Below, piece after piece: positions 51,957-62,033 of a stretch of 64,000 bases of DNA. Position 1 is the first letter of the stretch, and each line of letters opens with the position of its first letter. The position numbers and the translations under genes were made by a program. A model generated the notes under the pieces. It did not search any database, was not told the DNA's origin, and was given only the letters and a program-made list of their open reading frames with translations. Origin of the DNA: Polyangiaceae bacterium (lineage in GTDB: Bacteria > Myxococcota_A > Polyangia > Polyangiales > Polyangiaceae); NCBI GenBank assembly GCA_016715885.1, contig JADJXL010000001.1:452001-516000 (forward strand), given 5' to 3'.

Positions 51957-53843
51957 ATGACGACTGCGAGCTCTCAATCCGAACAATCTATGGAGCCGGA
52001 AGCCGCGAACAGCCCTGATCCCGAACGGGAATGGCTCGAAAAGGTGTACCGCCGCGGGGAAAAACAGCTCACGGTTCGTGCCGTCATTGCCGGAATGCTC
52101 ATTGGCGGCGTGATGTGTTTGTCGAACCTCTATGTTTTCTTCAAAACTGGATGGAGCTTGGGTGTCACGCTGACCGCGTGCATTTTGGCTTTTGCAATCT
52201 TCGAGCTGCTCCGGGCGGTGCGTTTGTCGGGAAGCGAATTCACGATTCTCGAAAACAATGCCATGGGCTCGGTGGCCTCGGCGGCCGGATACATGACCGG
52301 CGGCGGCAACATGGCTGCATTCGGCGCGCTCTTGATGGTGACGACGGCAAGGCCGAGCGCCGGATGGATGATGATATGGTTTGGTGTCATTGCAGCCATG
52401 GGCGTATTTGCTGCGATTCCCATCAAGCGACAACTCATCAATCGTGAAGGGCTCGCATTTCCCACGGGCACGGCAACTGCAGCGACGCTCAAGTCGATGC
52501 ACGAAGCGGTGCATCACTCCGAGGCAAAAGTCGACGGTACGGGAGGCAGCTACAAGGCCAAGTTGCTCGGTTATGCGGGTCTCGTAGGTGCGATCCTCGC
52601 GTTTTTCCGCGATGCAAAAGCGTCCTGGATACCGTTCAACATTCCCGGCTCGATTGCGCTTCCTTTCACCATTGCCGGCAGGGCTGCCAAAGATTGGACG
52701 ATTACCCTGAAGAGCGAGCTCGTGCTGGTTGGCGCCGGCGCGCTCATGAACTTTCGCACCGGTTGGTCGCTGCTCTTGTCGGGGCTTGGATGTTATGCGG
52801 TGCTGGCGCCGCGGCTCGTTGCCGAGGGTAAAATACCCGAGGCGAGTTACAAGGCCATCGTGGGATGGACGTTATGGCCAGGCGCCGCGATTCTCGTCGC
52901 GTCGGGTTTGACGAGCTTTTTCTTGGATTACAAGAGCATTGGTCGGTCGTTTCGTGGTTTGTCCGGGCTTTTCTCGAAAAAGCCTGTCGACGACAAGGAT
53001 CCGCTGACCGAAGTGGAATGCCCCGAATGGTGGTTTCCCGTCGGGTTCGTCCTGCTTGCGCCCCTCGTCGTGGGACTCATGGCGTTTCTTTTCAAGATTC
53101 CGCTGTGGGCTGGGATCATCGCCGTGCCGCTCGCCATCGTGATGGGGTTTGTCGCGGCACGCGTCACGGGCGAGACGGACGTGACGCCGACGAAGGCGCT
53201 CGGGCCGGTGACGCAGGCGGTTTACGGCGTGATTGCCCCCGGCAATCTCACGGGCAACATCATGAGCGCGAACGTGACGGGCGGCATTGGGCTGCACGCC
53301 GCGGACCTCTTGACGGACTTGAAAAGCGGATATTTGTTGGGAGCGAGTCCTCGTCAGCAATTCAAAGGGCAGCTTTTTGGTGTCGTCGCGGGCGCGCTCG
53401 TCGTGGTGCCTGCGTTTTGGCTCATCATTCCGGATCCGTCCGTTTTGGGCGGTGAAGAATGGCCCGCTCCGTCGTGCCTCGTATGGGCCGGCGTATCGAA
53501 AGCATTCGCCGGTGGTTTGGGTGGTTTGCCCCCGGGGGCAAGCACGGCGGTAGGCATTGGTTTTGCGCTGGGTGTAGCGCTCGCGCTCGCCGAAAAATTT
53601 GCACCTAAAAAGATTGTGCCCTTCATTCCGTCGCCTGCGGGGCTCGGCATTGCGCTCGTGATTCCCGCGAGCAACGCGATTGCCATGTTCATCGGCTCGG
53701 CGATCGCTGCGCTCTTGAAGAAGTTCCGTCCCGCAGTCGATGAACGCATGACCATTCCCGTTTCGTCGGGCTTCATTGCCGGCGAGAGCCTGATGGGAAT
53801 CGTGATTGCGCTGCTCGTCGTGGCGGGTGTGTTCAGCAAGTAA
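51957..53843 (+). CDS. OPT-family oligopeptide/metal-siderophore transporter
   Basis: 628 aa from ATG 51957 (GGAGGAAC upstream; ten further codons from a TTG are less likely). About 14 hydrophobic helices. OPT signatures: the first helix VIAGMLIGGVMCLSNLYVFFKTG, SEFTILENNAMGSVASAAGYMTGG, AFPTGTATAATLKSMHEA and GVIAPGNLTGNIMSANVTGG. It imports oligopeptides or metal chelates by proton coupling at the inner membrane; the bacterial branch is mostly uncharacterised. It stands alone, convergent with the propeller lipoprotein gene. Confidence 0.93.
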   Translation: MTTASSQSEQSMEPEAANSPDPEREWLEKVYRRGEKQLTVRAVIAGMLIGGVMCLSNLYVFFKTGWSLGVTLTACILAFAIFELLRAVRLSGSEFTILENNAMGSVASAAGYMTGGGNMAAFGALLMVTTARPSAGWMMIWFGVIAAMGVFAAIPIKRQLINREGLAFPTGTATAATLKSMHEAVHHSEAKVDGTGGSYKAKLLGYAGLVGAILAFFRDAKASWIPFNIPGSIALPFTIAGRAAKDWTITLKSELVLVGAGALMNFRTGWSLLLSGLGCYAVLAPRLVAEGKIPEASYKAIVGWTLWPGAAILVASGLTSFFLDYKSIGRSFRGLSGLFSKKPVDDKDPLTEVECPEWWFPVGFVLLAPLVVGLMAFLFKIPLWAGIIAVPLAIVMGFVAARVTGETDVTPTKALGPVTQAVYGVIAPGNLTGNIMSANVTGGIGLHAADLLTDLKSGYLLGASPRQQFKGQLFGVVAGALVVVPAFWLIIPDPSVLGGEEWPAPSCLVWAGVSKAFAGGLGGLPPGASTAVGIGFALGVALALAEKFAPKKIVPFIPSPAGLGIALVIPASNAIAMFIGSAIAALLKKFRPAVDERMTIPVSSGFIAGESLMGIVIALLVVAGVFSK

Positions 53844-56210
53844 TCACGGCATGAGCGGAATGTCCGCCAAGTCCGTACCAAAACTCTCCATTCGCTGCAC
53901 CTTCAAGCGGTCGATGGCAATCGAATATACGAGGTCGTCGAGGAAAACGCTACGCTTGACGTGCGAGGTCGCGTTACTCCACCACGTCCCGCAGTTCGCC
54001 CCGCGCTTGCCGTGGTCCACGCCGCCGAGCTTGGTAAAACCCTTGTCGATATCGACGTTGTAGACGAGCAAGCCGCTGAAGGCGAGCTTGGTCCCGTTCA
54101 CGCCGTCGCTGCCGCCTTCGCACACGGTCATCGGAAACGCGAGCAGCCCTCGATCGGCGAAATAGTTGAACGCCAAATGGTTCGTCGCAGCTTCCGAGCT
54201 CGATCCGCGCGTACCAATTTTTTCTTTGTGAATGAGCTGCGGGTCGGTGGGTTTCGATACGTCGAAGAGCTGCAGAATGACGCCGTCGAAGTACGCAAAA
54301 TCTCCGTGGTCGTTTGCATCGAATCCGATGGATAACAAGTGATCCGGATCGATACGGTGAATGTACGTGGAAAACCCGGGGATCTTGAGCTCACCGAGAA
54401 TGGCCGGTTTGGCTGGGTTGTACAGATCCATCACGAAGAGCGGATCGGTTTTTTTGAACGTCACGATGTATCCGCGATCTTCATCGAAACGCACGGCGCG
54501 AATGTCTTCTCCGGGCGCGATTTTATCGATTGCACCCACGCGCACGAGGTTGCCATTTTTGCCGGGCGCGAGGATCGACAAGACGCTGTGCACCTTCGGA
54601 TCCGGTACGCGACCTTTCGATGTCGCGACGCGAAGGTATCCGTACCATTCATCCATGGAAAATTGATTCAACACGTGACCGGGGACGACGCCGCTGCCCA
54701 TGTATTGCGTGGCTTTTGGCGTTTCGCCGATACGAAATGCGTGAATCTCGCTGATTTCGCTGACCGATGGGTAAAACGAATACCACTTGCCTTTGGAGGC
54801 GCTCTTGTGGTGCACGACGGACAGGTAGAGCGTATTGGCCGAGGCAAATACGGCGCCAGGGCGGCTTTGAATGGTGGTCGTGACGGCGGGCGTGTTATCG
54901 TCGAACATGTCGAACGACGCGAGCGTCGTGAAGGCTTGGCCGTCTTTGATGGCGGTTTCGAGGAGCCCGCCGCACATCGGTTTTTCGACGCCTTTTTCTT
55001 TGATGGTGGGAAACCAGATGTCCTGGCGAATTTTTCTTTCGTTTTCAATTTTTAGTTTGGCAAACTCTTTACGGACGAAATCTTCCTTGTTGCCGCAGGT
55101 ATCCAAATTCTCGGGCCACGTACTGTAGCCTGCCGTCGGTGCATCGTTATCGGAGACCACCGTGTGGATGGTGCGGCCAATGCGGCGAGCAGCCATGAGC
55201 GATCCGGAAAAATCGATTTGGCGCACGGCTTTGGGAGCTGTGCGGTCGGCGATGTCGAGCACGGTGATGCGCGTCGCCGTGCCGTCGCCGGCGAATTGGC
55301 AATCGTACGCGTATGTGCACTTTCTGCCGCCTTTGCCGCTTGCCGTATACACGACCGCGCGATCGCCTTCGATGAACATTTCGCGTACGTCACCGGGCAA
55401 GCGCGTGACGGATGTGACTTTGGGATTGAGCGCTTCGACGATACGGAGAGCCCCATTCATGGACAAATACACGTACCGACCGTCCGTTTTGACGATATCG
55501 GCTTCGTCCACGCCGACTACTTGATTGTTCGTACCGGACGCACTCTCGGCAGCTTTCGGTTCCGCGGCGGGGCTGTCCGCGGGCTTCTTGGTCGGCGCAG
55601 ATCGTTCGGTCGGAACTGGGCGTGGTCCTGCGCTCGGTATTGGCGCAGGTGCTGCTCGAGTGGGACGCGGTGGGCTTGGCTTGCTCGGCACGCCGCCCAT
55701 TCCGCCGAGCACTGCACCATCGAGCGATTTGCCAATGCCGTACGCTCGGCCGTATCCGACGCCATATCCTCCTCCGCTTTGCAATGCGCGTTCTTCTTCG
55801 GCGCGCCAGCGGGATTCTGCCCAGCAATCGGGTTGCGATTCGTGCCACGAGCGGAACGAATCGTCGACCTGGGCGCGCATTTGTTTGATGCGAGCGTCGG
55901 CCATTTTGCGGGCAATTTCCTTGTAATTCTCGCAGCTCGACGGAATCAAGCGCGCTTCGCCGAGGGCTGTTTCGGCAGGTTCGCCCGGCATGGGTGAGCT
56001 CACGATGGGCGGCGGAGGACGTGGCGGCGATGGTTTTCGCGCGGGCGGCGGAGGCGTCGTAGCAACGACGAGCGGGGCGGCGGCTTTTTTGGGTGGCGGT
56101 GGTTGGGTTGCGACACGTGGGGCCGGCTCGGGAGGCGCGGTGCAACTGGAAGCAGCGGCGAATGCGGAGAAAAGCGCGAGCGGGATGGCGACGAGGCGGC
56201 GGTGTTCCAT
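53844..56210 (-). CDS. Large beta-propeller-domain lipoprotein
   Basis: 788 aa from ATG 56210, which gives a lipoprotein signal (lipobox AASSC); the frame runs on upstream across an intergenic repeat and is not used. A long Pro/Lys/Ala-rich linker (~25-80) precedes a helical segment, a Gly/Tyr patch (GGGYGVGYGRAYGIG) and a second Pro-rich linker. The main domain starts QVVGVDEADIVKTDGRYVYL, the hallmark of the secreted Beta_propel family, and continues for ~480 residues (WYGYLRVATSKGRVPDP, FSTYIHRIDPDHLLSIGFD). Its function in the family is unknown; it is likely exported. Confidence 0.85.
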   Translation of the reverse strand: MEHRRLVAIPLALFSAFAAASSCTAPPEPAPRVATQPPPPKKAAAPLVVATTPPPPARKPSPPRPPPPIVSSPMPGEPAETALGEARLIPSSCENYKEIARKMADARIKQMRAQVDDSFRSWHESQPDCWAESRWRAEEERALQSGGGYGVGYGRAYGIGKSLDGAVLGGMGGVPSKPSPPRPTRAAPAPIPSAGPRPVPTERSAPTKKPADSPAAEPKAAESASGTNNQVVGVDEADIVKTDGRYVYLSMNGALRIVEALNPKVTSVTRLPGDVREMFIEGDRAVVYTASGKGGRKCTYAYDCQFAGDGTATRITVLDIADRTAPKAVRQIDFSGSLMAARRIGRTIHTVVSDNDAPTAGYSTWPENLDTCGNKEDFVRKEFAKLKIENERKIRQDIWFPTIKEKGVEKPMCGGLLETAIKDGQAFTTLASFDMFDDNTPAVTTTIQSRPGAVFASANTLYLSVVHHKSASKGKWYSFYPSVSEISEIHAFRIGETPKATQYMGSGVVPGHVLNQFSMDEWYGYLRVATSKGRVPDPKVHSVLSILAPGKNGNLVRVGAIDKIAPGEDIRAVRFDEDRGYIVTFKKTDPLFVMDLYNPAKPAILGELKIPGFSTYIHRIDPDHLLSIGFDANDHGDFAYFDGVILQLFDVSKPTDPQLIHKEKIGTRGSSSEAATNHLAFNYFADRGLLAFPMTVCEGGSDGVNGTKLAFSGLLVYNVDIDKGFTKLGGVDHGKRGANCGTWWSNATSHVKRSVFLDDLVYSIAIDRLKVQRMESFGTDLADIPLMP

Positions 56211-56311
56211 GGCGGCAAACCTACGGGAAGATGATACGCGAATTGCGCGGGGTGCAGCATGGAACGTGGGAGCGAGCGGAAAGTTTCGAAGAACGTGGTG
56301 CTCCATCAAAA

Positions 56312-56374
56312 GGAGCCAACCCTTTTTGAGACAAAAGTGTGTGTGAGTACATTTAGAGGTGCCAACCCCTTTTC
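56312..56374. repeat. Pair of short direct repeats in a divergent promoter region
   Basis: GGAGCCAACCCTTTTTG (56312-56328) and GGTGCCAACCCCTTTTC (56358-56374) match at 14 of 17 positions, 46 bp apart. Between them lie GTGTGTGTG and an A/T-rich stretch. The pair sits between the divergent propeller lipoprotein and YkgJ-type genes. It could be a regulator-binding pair or a remnant of a REP-like element. Confidence 0.5.
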
Positions 56375-56399
56375 CAAGTGGCCTCCCGTGGCCCATGGT

Positions 56400-57203
56400 A
56401 TGCATCGTCCGATGACCGATGACCGCGCGCGCCATGCGCCACGAAGCTTGCCGATGGTTACGGAATCGCCGCAAACGATTCCGACGCGGTATACGCCCGA
56501 CGTTTTGGCAGGCATTGCATTGGGTGAGGCGGCGGCATTGGCGCCGCTCGTATCGCGGGATGCAACGGGTGCCATGGAAGCGGCCGCCATGGCGACGGCG
56601 CGTGCCGACGAGCTAACGGCTGCAGCGATGAACCACGAGCCCCCGGACAGGCCGATTGCGTGCGGTCGAGGCTGTTCGACGTGCTGCCAAGCAAAAGTGC
56701 TCGTCGTCGCGCCCGAAATACTTCGAATTGGCGACCATTTACGAAAAACGAGGACGCCTGCAGAGCTCGACGGGCTTCTCGAGCGCATTCGTGAAGCCGA
56801 CGCAATAGCGCGAGGGCTCACGCGTGCCGCTCGAGCCGAAGCTCACGTGCAATGCCCGCTCCTCGATGCCGACGGTGGATGCAGCATTCACCAAGTTCGC
56901 CCCTTGGTTTGTCGTAGCTGGACATCGTACGATGCGTTGCTGTGTGAAGCCTATTGGCAAGAGCCTCGATATAAGCTGACGCCACCTCAATGGCCCATTG
57001 GATATGAGCTGTCGCAAGCCGTGCTCGCCGGATTGGGCAAAGCGTGTCTCGATCGAGGTCTCGACGGCGTGCCGCTCGAATTCATTGCAGCGCTGCGCAT
57101 CGTGCTCGAACGCCCGAATGCAGGTGAGCGGTGGTCGAAGAAGCTGCCCGTGTTTCTGGCGGCGCGCGATGAAGAATGGGCGGAAGCGAATGGCTTCGAG
57201 TGA
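56400..57203 (+). CDS. YkgJ-type Cys-cluster protein
   Basis: 267 aa from ATG 56400; starts at 56412 or 56454 are equally possible, and the frame upstream crosses the repeat pair. Cysteine motif CGRGCSTCCQAKV followed by CPLLDADGGCSIHQVRPLVCRSW is that of the YkgJ/CxxCxxCC zinc- or iron-chelating family (PF03692-like). It is cytoplasmic, with an N-terminal helical stretch rich in Ala. Proposed roles include metal cluster binding; no reaction is established. Confidence 0.8.
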   Translation: MHRPMTDDRARHAPRSLPMVTESPQTIPTRYTPDVLAGIALGEAAALAPLVSRDATGAMEAAAMATARADELTAAAMNHEPPDRPIACGRGCSTCCQAKVLVVAPEILRIGDHLRKTRTPAELDGLLERIREADAIARGLTRAARAEAHVQCPLLDADGGCSIHQVRPLVCRSWTSYDALLCEAYWQEPRYKLTPPQWPIGYELSQAVLAGLGKACLDRGLDGVPLEFIAALRIVLERPNAGERWSKKLPVFLAARDEEWAEANGFE

Positions 57204-57244
57204 TTATGGTGCGAGCCCCGAATGACGTATTGGTCCGGCGCGCA

Positions 57245-58549
57245 TCACGGCTTCCCCATTCCCTTCAGCCACCCATTCACGTGCACGGAAATGTCCGCTC
57301 CCGTCTCTGCCTGAATCGTGTCGATCATGTCCTGCATTCGAGCGGCCGCGTTTTTGTGCGTTCCGTAAAACTTCTTGATCGCCGCATCGAGCTTGTCTCG
57401 ACCAACCTGCGCCTCCACCGCCTTGAAGAAAAATGCCCCCTTCATGTACGTTACATTCGACCACAAAGGGTGTACGATGAGGTCGATCTCGTTGCACGTG
57501 TCCAGCATTAATATCGTGTCTTCCGTCGGCAGCACCGCGTCGAGCTCCGATTGATAACCATCCCATACCGCTTGACCCGCGGTCGTACCACCGACGGCTT
57601 CGATTGCTCGGGCCGCTAAATACGAAACCGTTCCCTCGGACAAAACGAAATCTTCCCAGCACGCAATCCGCACTCCATCGCCAAACCAGCCGTGCGCTGC
57701 CTCGTGCGCGTGCGTGACCGGATCGTTCATTGCGTCGCGCGCAATGTGCCAATATGGATGGTGCTCCATGCCGCCATAAGCGCCTGGACCCCAATTCGCC
57801 GAAACTGACGCGACTTTTCCGCCAAACGTGTACTCGCCGTAGGTTTTTTCAAGCCAATCGAAGAACGCAGTCAAATCTTTCGTTCCCTCCATCATGGCCG
57901 CTTCTTCGCCAGGCAAGTGATACACCCCGACCTCGGTTCCCGCCGTGGTTTTTCCAAGCATGACATACGTGTAATTTCCAAGCGCGAACGCGGGCATGTA
58001 TGTCGGAGCGTCCGAAGGAATTTCTGCTGGAAACACAGCCGTATCACCCATCGGAATTCCCGACAATTGCATGGTGAAGCTCACTCCTTCCGAGGGAGCC
58101 GACTTGCACGGGAAAAGATTGCCGCAAAAACGAGGCCACAAGAAGGTGAGCTTCTCGGCGAGGTAGCCGTCGAAATTGCTTTGCGTGGCAAACGAATACG
58201 ATATTCGTAGCTCGATGGGATCGGAGCTTTCGGGGACACCCACGTCGAGCCGTCCGTCTTGCACCGCGTATTGAATGGGCAGTGTGCTGTCCGGGCTTGC
58301 AACGGATGTGACGGAAAGCCCCGGCACTTCGAGCGAAGCTCCGGTGCTCTCCGACCCCGCCAGCACAATCGTCGCTTCTCCCGTCATGGCTGTCACGTCG
58401 AGCGCGAGGTTCGTCGACAAGATATCGCGGCTCGTATCCATCGAGGGCGCGATTGGAACAGGACCGGGCTTGGGATCTTGCGCGCCGTCGCATCCGGTAA
58501 GTACGAGGATAGAGAGTGAAGCAACCAGCGAGCTGACCAGTTTTTCCAT
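57245..58549 (-). CDS. M1-like zinc metallopeptidase lipoprotein
   Basis: 434 aa. Lipobox LTGC (Cys20). The active site reads HEAAH at 282-286 and Glu305 in VLSEG, i.e. HExxH-X18-E exactly as in family M1 (gluzincins). GAYGGMEHH just upstream replaces the GAMEN exopeptidase motif. The N-terminal beta domain and a short helical C-terminus fit a compact M1-like enzyme, lacking the large C-terminal domain of aminopeptidase N. It is an envelope-anchored peptidase; its specificity is unknown and the altered GAMEN may mean altered N-terminus recognition. Confidence 0.87.
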   Translation of the reverse strand: MEKLVSSLVASLSILVLTGCDGAQDPKPGPVPIAPSMDTSRDILSTNLALDVTAMTGEATIVLAGSESTGASLEVPGLSVTSVASPDSTLPIQYAVQDGRLDVGVPESSDPIELRISYSFATQSNFDGYLAEKLTFLWPRFCGNLFPCKSAPSEGVSFTMQLSGIPMGDTAVFPAEIPSDAPTYMPAFALGNYTYVMLGKTTAGTEVGVYHLPGEEAAMMEGTKDLTAFFDWLEKTYGEYTFGGKVASVSANWGPGAYGGMEHHPYWHIARDAMNDPVTHAHEAAHGWFGDGVRIACWEDFVLSEGTVSYLAARAIEAVGGTTAGQAVWDGYQSELDAVLPTEDTILMLDTCNEIDLIVHPLWSNVTYMKGAFFFKAVEAQVGRDKLDAAIKKFYGTHKNAAARMQDMIDTIQAETGADISVHVNGWLKGMGKP

Positions 58550-58602
58550 TGCATCAGCGTACGTTCATTGCCGACGGCTGCGCAATGTCGAAATGGACGC
58601 CG

Positions 58603-60084
58603 TCACTCGGCTCGTGAGCGTTTTCCGATGAGACGTCGTAGTGCTTCGGCGAGGGTAGGGAATGTTTTCCAGGAAGCGCTGGCCACATCGAGTTCGACCA
58701 TCGTTCGTGCGACATTGGGCCGGATTCCGGACACGAGTCCCTCCGCGCCGAGCAGGCGCACGCTGCGCATGATGTCGAAGAGGTTTTGGGCTGTCGACGG
58801 ATCGACGACATTGGTTCCCGTCAAGTCCAAGATGACCGCCTTGGACTGGCGGCTCACCACTTCTGCAAGCAAGTGCTCGAGCAGCCGCGTGGCACGATTG
58901 CCATCGAGAGACCCGATGACTGGGACCACGAGCACACCCTGCCAAACCTCGATAATGGGACTCGTGAGGGTAGCAATTGCTTCTTGCTGGGACTTGATGA
59001 GTGCGATTTGTTCCTCGATACGCCGCTGCGCATTGGATCTTTCCGTCACGTTCTCGGCAACGCCGTACACCTGCGTCACCTTTTTCCCCAATGCATCTTT
59101 CACCGGCAGCAACGTACTGAACCAAGTCATTTCCCCAATGCGTATTTCTTGCGCGATGTGTTCGCCTTGCAGAGCTCGCAGAATGTGGTTGTACGTCTCC
59201 GAGCCCGGCGGATAGACTTGCAACAGGTTTTTCCCGACGAGCGCTCCGGATTCCAAGCCGAAATGACGCAGTCCCTTGCCAACGGACAGCGTGCATGTTC
59301 CGTCGGCCTCCATGGCCCATACCGTGACGGGCAATTCGGCCACCGCGCTGAGGAGCGCCTTCGCTTGCCTGTCATTTCCTGTGACTTCCGCCATGCACCA
59401 GCCGAATCCGACCATTCCGGTGACGAATCGGTTCGCGTCTTGCACCGGCTCGCACGCGATGCGCCAATGCGCGTTCGTCTCTACCTGGTCGCGGCGTACG
59501 CTCTTGCCGCTCAATGCGGTTTCCATATCCATCGCGGCGAGCGACCCTTTGGGATGAATCTGGAAAGCATTGAGTCCGACGGTTTGTCCCGGCTCTATGC
59601 CAAAATGCTTCAATCCATTGCCCTCCGAAATGAGAAGCGTTCCCTCGTGAGAAATGGCCCAGATCGTCGCGTCCAATCGTTCGAACATCTTGCCCGCGAG
59701 CATTCCAGCAAGCGTGAGAGGTTCGTGGAACATCGGGGCCAGTGCTGGAGGAATTTCGGGCTGCATGGGTGCAGGACCATCCATTCTCACGCACGCAAGG
59801 CCCCCATCCATTGGCCAAGCCGTCCATTGCATGGGTTTGCCCGCGCTTGCGCCATTGGCTGGACGCGCAATGAACCTCGCGGTGGCCGGGAATTCACGCG
59901 GAACTTTTTCGTGATCGGCCGTATCGACGCACGCTGAAAACGATTGCACGGCGTCCCCAAAGTGCGCTCGAAATGCGGTGTTCGTTGCTACGATTACGTC
60001 GCCATCGACGATTGCACACGGATCCGGACACCCCTCGAACACCAACCCGTAGTTCGGAACCGTCTTTGACGTAATGTCGGACAT
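58603..60084 (-). CDS. PAS-domain protein with C-terminal STAS domain (RsbR-like)
   Basis: 493 aa from ATG 60084; a TTG two codons earlier is also open. Three PAS-like segments can be made out: a diverged N-terminal one, one with ATIWAISHEGTLLISEGNGLKHFGI, and one with VTVWAMEADGTCTLSVGKGLRHFGL. A coiled linker (IEEQIALIKSQQEAIATL) leads to a STAS domain (VLVVPVIGSLDGNRATRLLEHLLAEV, AVILDLTGTNVVDPSTAQNLFDIMR). The layout is that of RsbR-type co-antagonists. The phosphorylatable residue would be the Thr or Ser in LTGTNVVDPST. It probably senses a small molecule or redox state. Confidence 0.85.
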   Translation of the reverse strand: MSDITSKTVPNYGLVFEGCPDPCAIVDGDVIVATNTAFRAHFGDAVQSFSACVDTADHEKVPREFPATARFIARPANGASAGKPMQWTAWPMDGGLACVRMDGPAPMQPEIPPALAPMFHEPLTLAGMLAGKMFERLDATIWAISHEGTLLISEGNGLKHFGIEPGQTVGLNAFQIHPKGSLAAMDMETALSGKSVRRDQVETNAHWRIACEPVQDANRFVTGMVGFGWCMAEVTGNDRQAKALLSAVAELPVTVWAMEADGTCTLSVGKGLRHFGLESGALVGKNLLQVYPPGSETYNHILRALQGEHIAQEIRIGEMTWFSTLLPVKDALGKKVTQVYGVAENVTERSNAQRRIEEQIALIKSQQEAIATLTSPIIEVWQGVLVVPVIGSLDGNRATRLLEHLLAEVVSRQSKAVILDLTGTNVVDPSTAQNLFDIMRSVRLLGAEGLVSGIRPNVARTMVELDVASASWKTFPTLAEALRRLIGKRSRAE

Positions 60085-60164
60085 GATCAAGGAGTATCAA
60101 ATCGAAGTACAGCGCACAAGCGTAGCGTTTCTTTACGCAGCATGACGCCTGCGCGACGAGAGCA

Positions 60165-62033
60165 TCACGCCACGAGCACGAGGTCGATTCGGCCGAGATC
60201 TTCGTGCACGGCTGCAACGGTCGCTCGCACGCGATCACCCACGGCGAACTTTTGACCCGGACCCACGAGTGCTTGAGCTGTTACGTCGTTGCGGAAGGGA
60301 CCTCCTGGAAGCGAATCGATTGCAATCGAGCCCGTCGCACCCGTCCCCGCAATCTGTACGATCAATCCAAACGGCTTTACTGCGACGATGTTGCCAACGA
60401 TTTCGTCGCCAAGCTTCTCGGCATACATGCGAGCCATGAGCATGCGGTAACGCTCCGCCTCGGCTTTGCCCGCCGCCGCACTGGAACGATCGCAATCTGC
60501 CGCAAGCACCGCGAGCTCGGCGCGTAGCTCGTCGTATTCGCGATGTCCTTCGAGGTATCGCTTGATGATTCGGTGCACGACGAGATCCGCATACCTGCGT
60601 ATGGGCGACGTGAAATGCAGGTAGAGCGGTGCGCCGAGACCGAAATGCGGACCAGGTTCGGGCGTATAACGCGCGGGTCCGAGCGCTTGGCCGAGCACAG
60701 TGCGAATGGCCGGTTCCGATCGACCCTCGGCAAATTGTGCCTCGAACGCTGCGAGCCCGCGAGGCGTGAGCCGTGGGCCAAAACCCGCTTCGAATCCGAA
60801 ATTGTGCGCGACTTTCGCCAGCGTTTCGACGCGATCCGCCGAAGGTTCGTCATGGACGCGGTATATCCCGGGCAAACCTCGCGCCACGAGCCATCCTGCG
60901 ACGGCTTCGTTCGCCGCCACCATGAGTCGTTCGACGAGCCTGTGAGCGGCCGTGTCTCGCTGCGTCGTGATCGTCGTCGGTTGTCCCGTACGTGCATCGA
61001 CCTCGATGCGCGCTTCCTCTCGCGCCACGTTCACGCCACCGCGCGCTTGCCGCACGGCAGTCAAACGCGCCGCTGCCGTTCGCAACCATCGCAGCGTCGA
61101 TTCGACGGGCTGCGGCACGCCCGCTGAATGTCCCTCGGTGAGAAACTCGTCCACTGCGTCGTACGTGAGTCGCGCATGCGATCGCAATAGGCTCTCGTAA
61201 ATGTCCACCGACGTGATGCGACCCTCCGGATCGATGCGCATCTCCACCGTGAGCGCAGGTCGATCGTGACCTTCGACCAAGCTTGCCGCGTTCGCGGACA
61301 AACTTTCCGGAAGCATCGGCAATACTCGTCCCGCAAGGTACACGCTCGTGCCGCGAAGCCGCGCTTCGCGATCGAGGATCGATCGCAGCGGAACGAATGC
61401 ATCCACATCCGCAATCGACACGAGCACACGCAGCGCTCCGTCAGCATCGGCCGGATGAGCTGCCAGCGCATCATCGATGTCACGCGTCGACTCGGCGTCG
61501 ATCGTGACCGATCGCAGATGACGCAGATCACGACGAGCGTTTGTCGAAATGGAACGTCGCGCCGCTTCTTCGGCAGCCGATTCGACTTCCGCGTTGAACA
61601 CCGCGCGCAAACCATGCCGCGCGATGCACCGTTCGATGCCGATGTCCGAATCCGCCGGAAGCACGCGCGACACGACCAGCCGATCGCCGGATACTTCCGC
61701 GACGACGTACGTTCCTTCGGACAAACGGCTCGCCCCATCGAGTGGCCAATCCGTGTTGGCGACGGAGCGATCGATGCTCAAGTATGGCTTGCCCGAACGC
61801 ACCACAACGTGACCAAATACTTCCGCACGCGATCGAGTGACGAGCTTGAGGTTTGTCGCAGATGACCTTCCGCCATTCGTCGCGACGTCGGCCGTGACGA
61901 TGTCCCCATGGAGGAATGCATTGAGATCGGGTGGCGTGACGAATGCCGACGTCGCGCTCGGCGCGTCGGTCACAAAAAATCCGAACCCGCGGGGATGGAC
62001 CGATATTCGGCCGCGCATCGCGACAGCAGTCAT
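60165..62033 (-). CDS. RNase II/R-family exoribonuclease
   Basis: 622 aa from ATG 62033; ATG 62018 is also possible. An N-terminal OB/cold-shock-like region (GRISVHPRGFGFFVTDA) precedes the RNB catalytic domain: VTIDAESTRDIDDALAAH, holding the Mg-binding Asp cluster, MLPESLSANAASL, YRVHDEPS and HFTSPIRRYADLVVHR. A C-terminal S1 domain ends the protein (VVGNIVAVKPFGLIVQIAG type). It degrades RNA 3' to 5' processively. It is shorter than typical RNase R (~750-800) and lacks the long basic tail. On its own in the minus strand. Confidence 0.93.
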   Translation of the reverse strand: MTAVAMRGRISVHPRGFGFFVTDAPSATSAFVTPPDLNAFLHGDIVTADVATNGGRSSATNLKLVTRSRAEVFGHVVVRSGKPYLSIDRSVANTDWPLDGASRLSEGTYVVAEVSGDRLVVSRVLPADSDIGIERCIARHGLRAVFNAEVESAAEEAARRSISTNARRDLRHLRSVTIDAESTRDIDDALAAHPADADGALRVLVSIADVDAFVPLRSILDREARLRGTSVYLAGRVLPMLPESLSANAASLVEGHDRPALTVEMRIDPEGRITSVDIYESLLRSHARLTYDAVDEFLTEGHSAGVPQPVESTLRWLRTAAARLTAVRQARGGVNVAREEARIEVDARTGQPTTITTQRDTAAHRLVERLMVAANEAVAGWLVARGLPGIYRVHDEPSADRVETLAKVAHNFGFEAGFGPRLTPRGLAAFEAQFAEGRSEPAIRTVLGQALGPARYTPEPGPHFGLGAPLYLHFTSPIRRYADLVVHRIIKRYLEGHREYDELRAELAVLAADCDRSSAAAGKAEAERYRMLMARMYAEKLGDEIVGNIVAVKPFGLIVQIAGTGATGSIAIDSLPGGPFRNDVTAQALVGPGQKFAVGDRVRATVAAVHEDLGRIDLVLVA

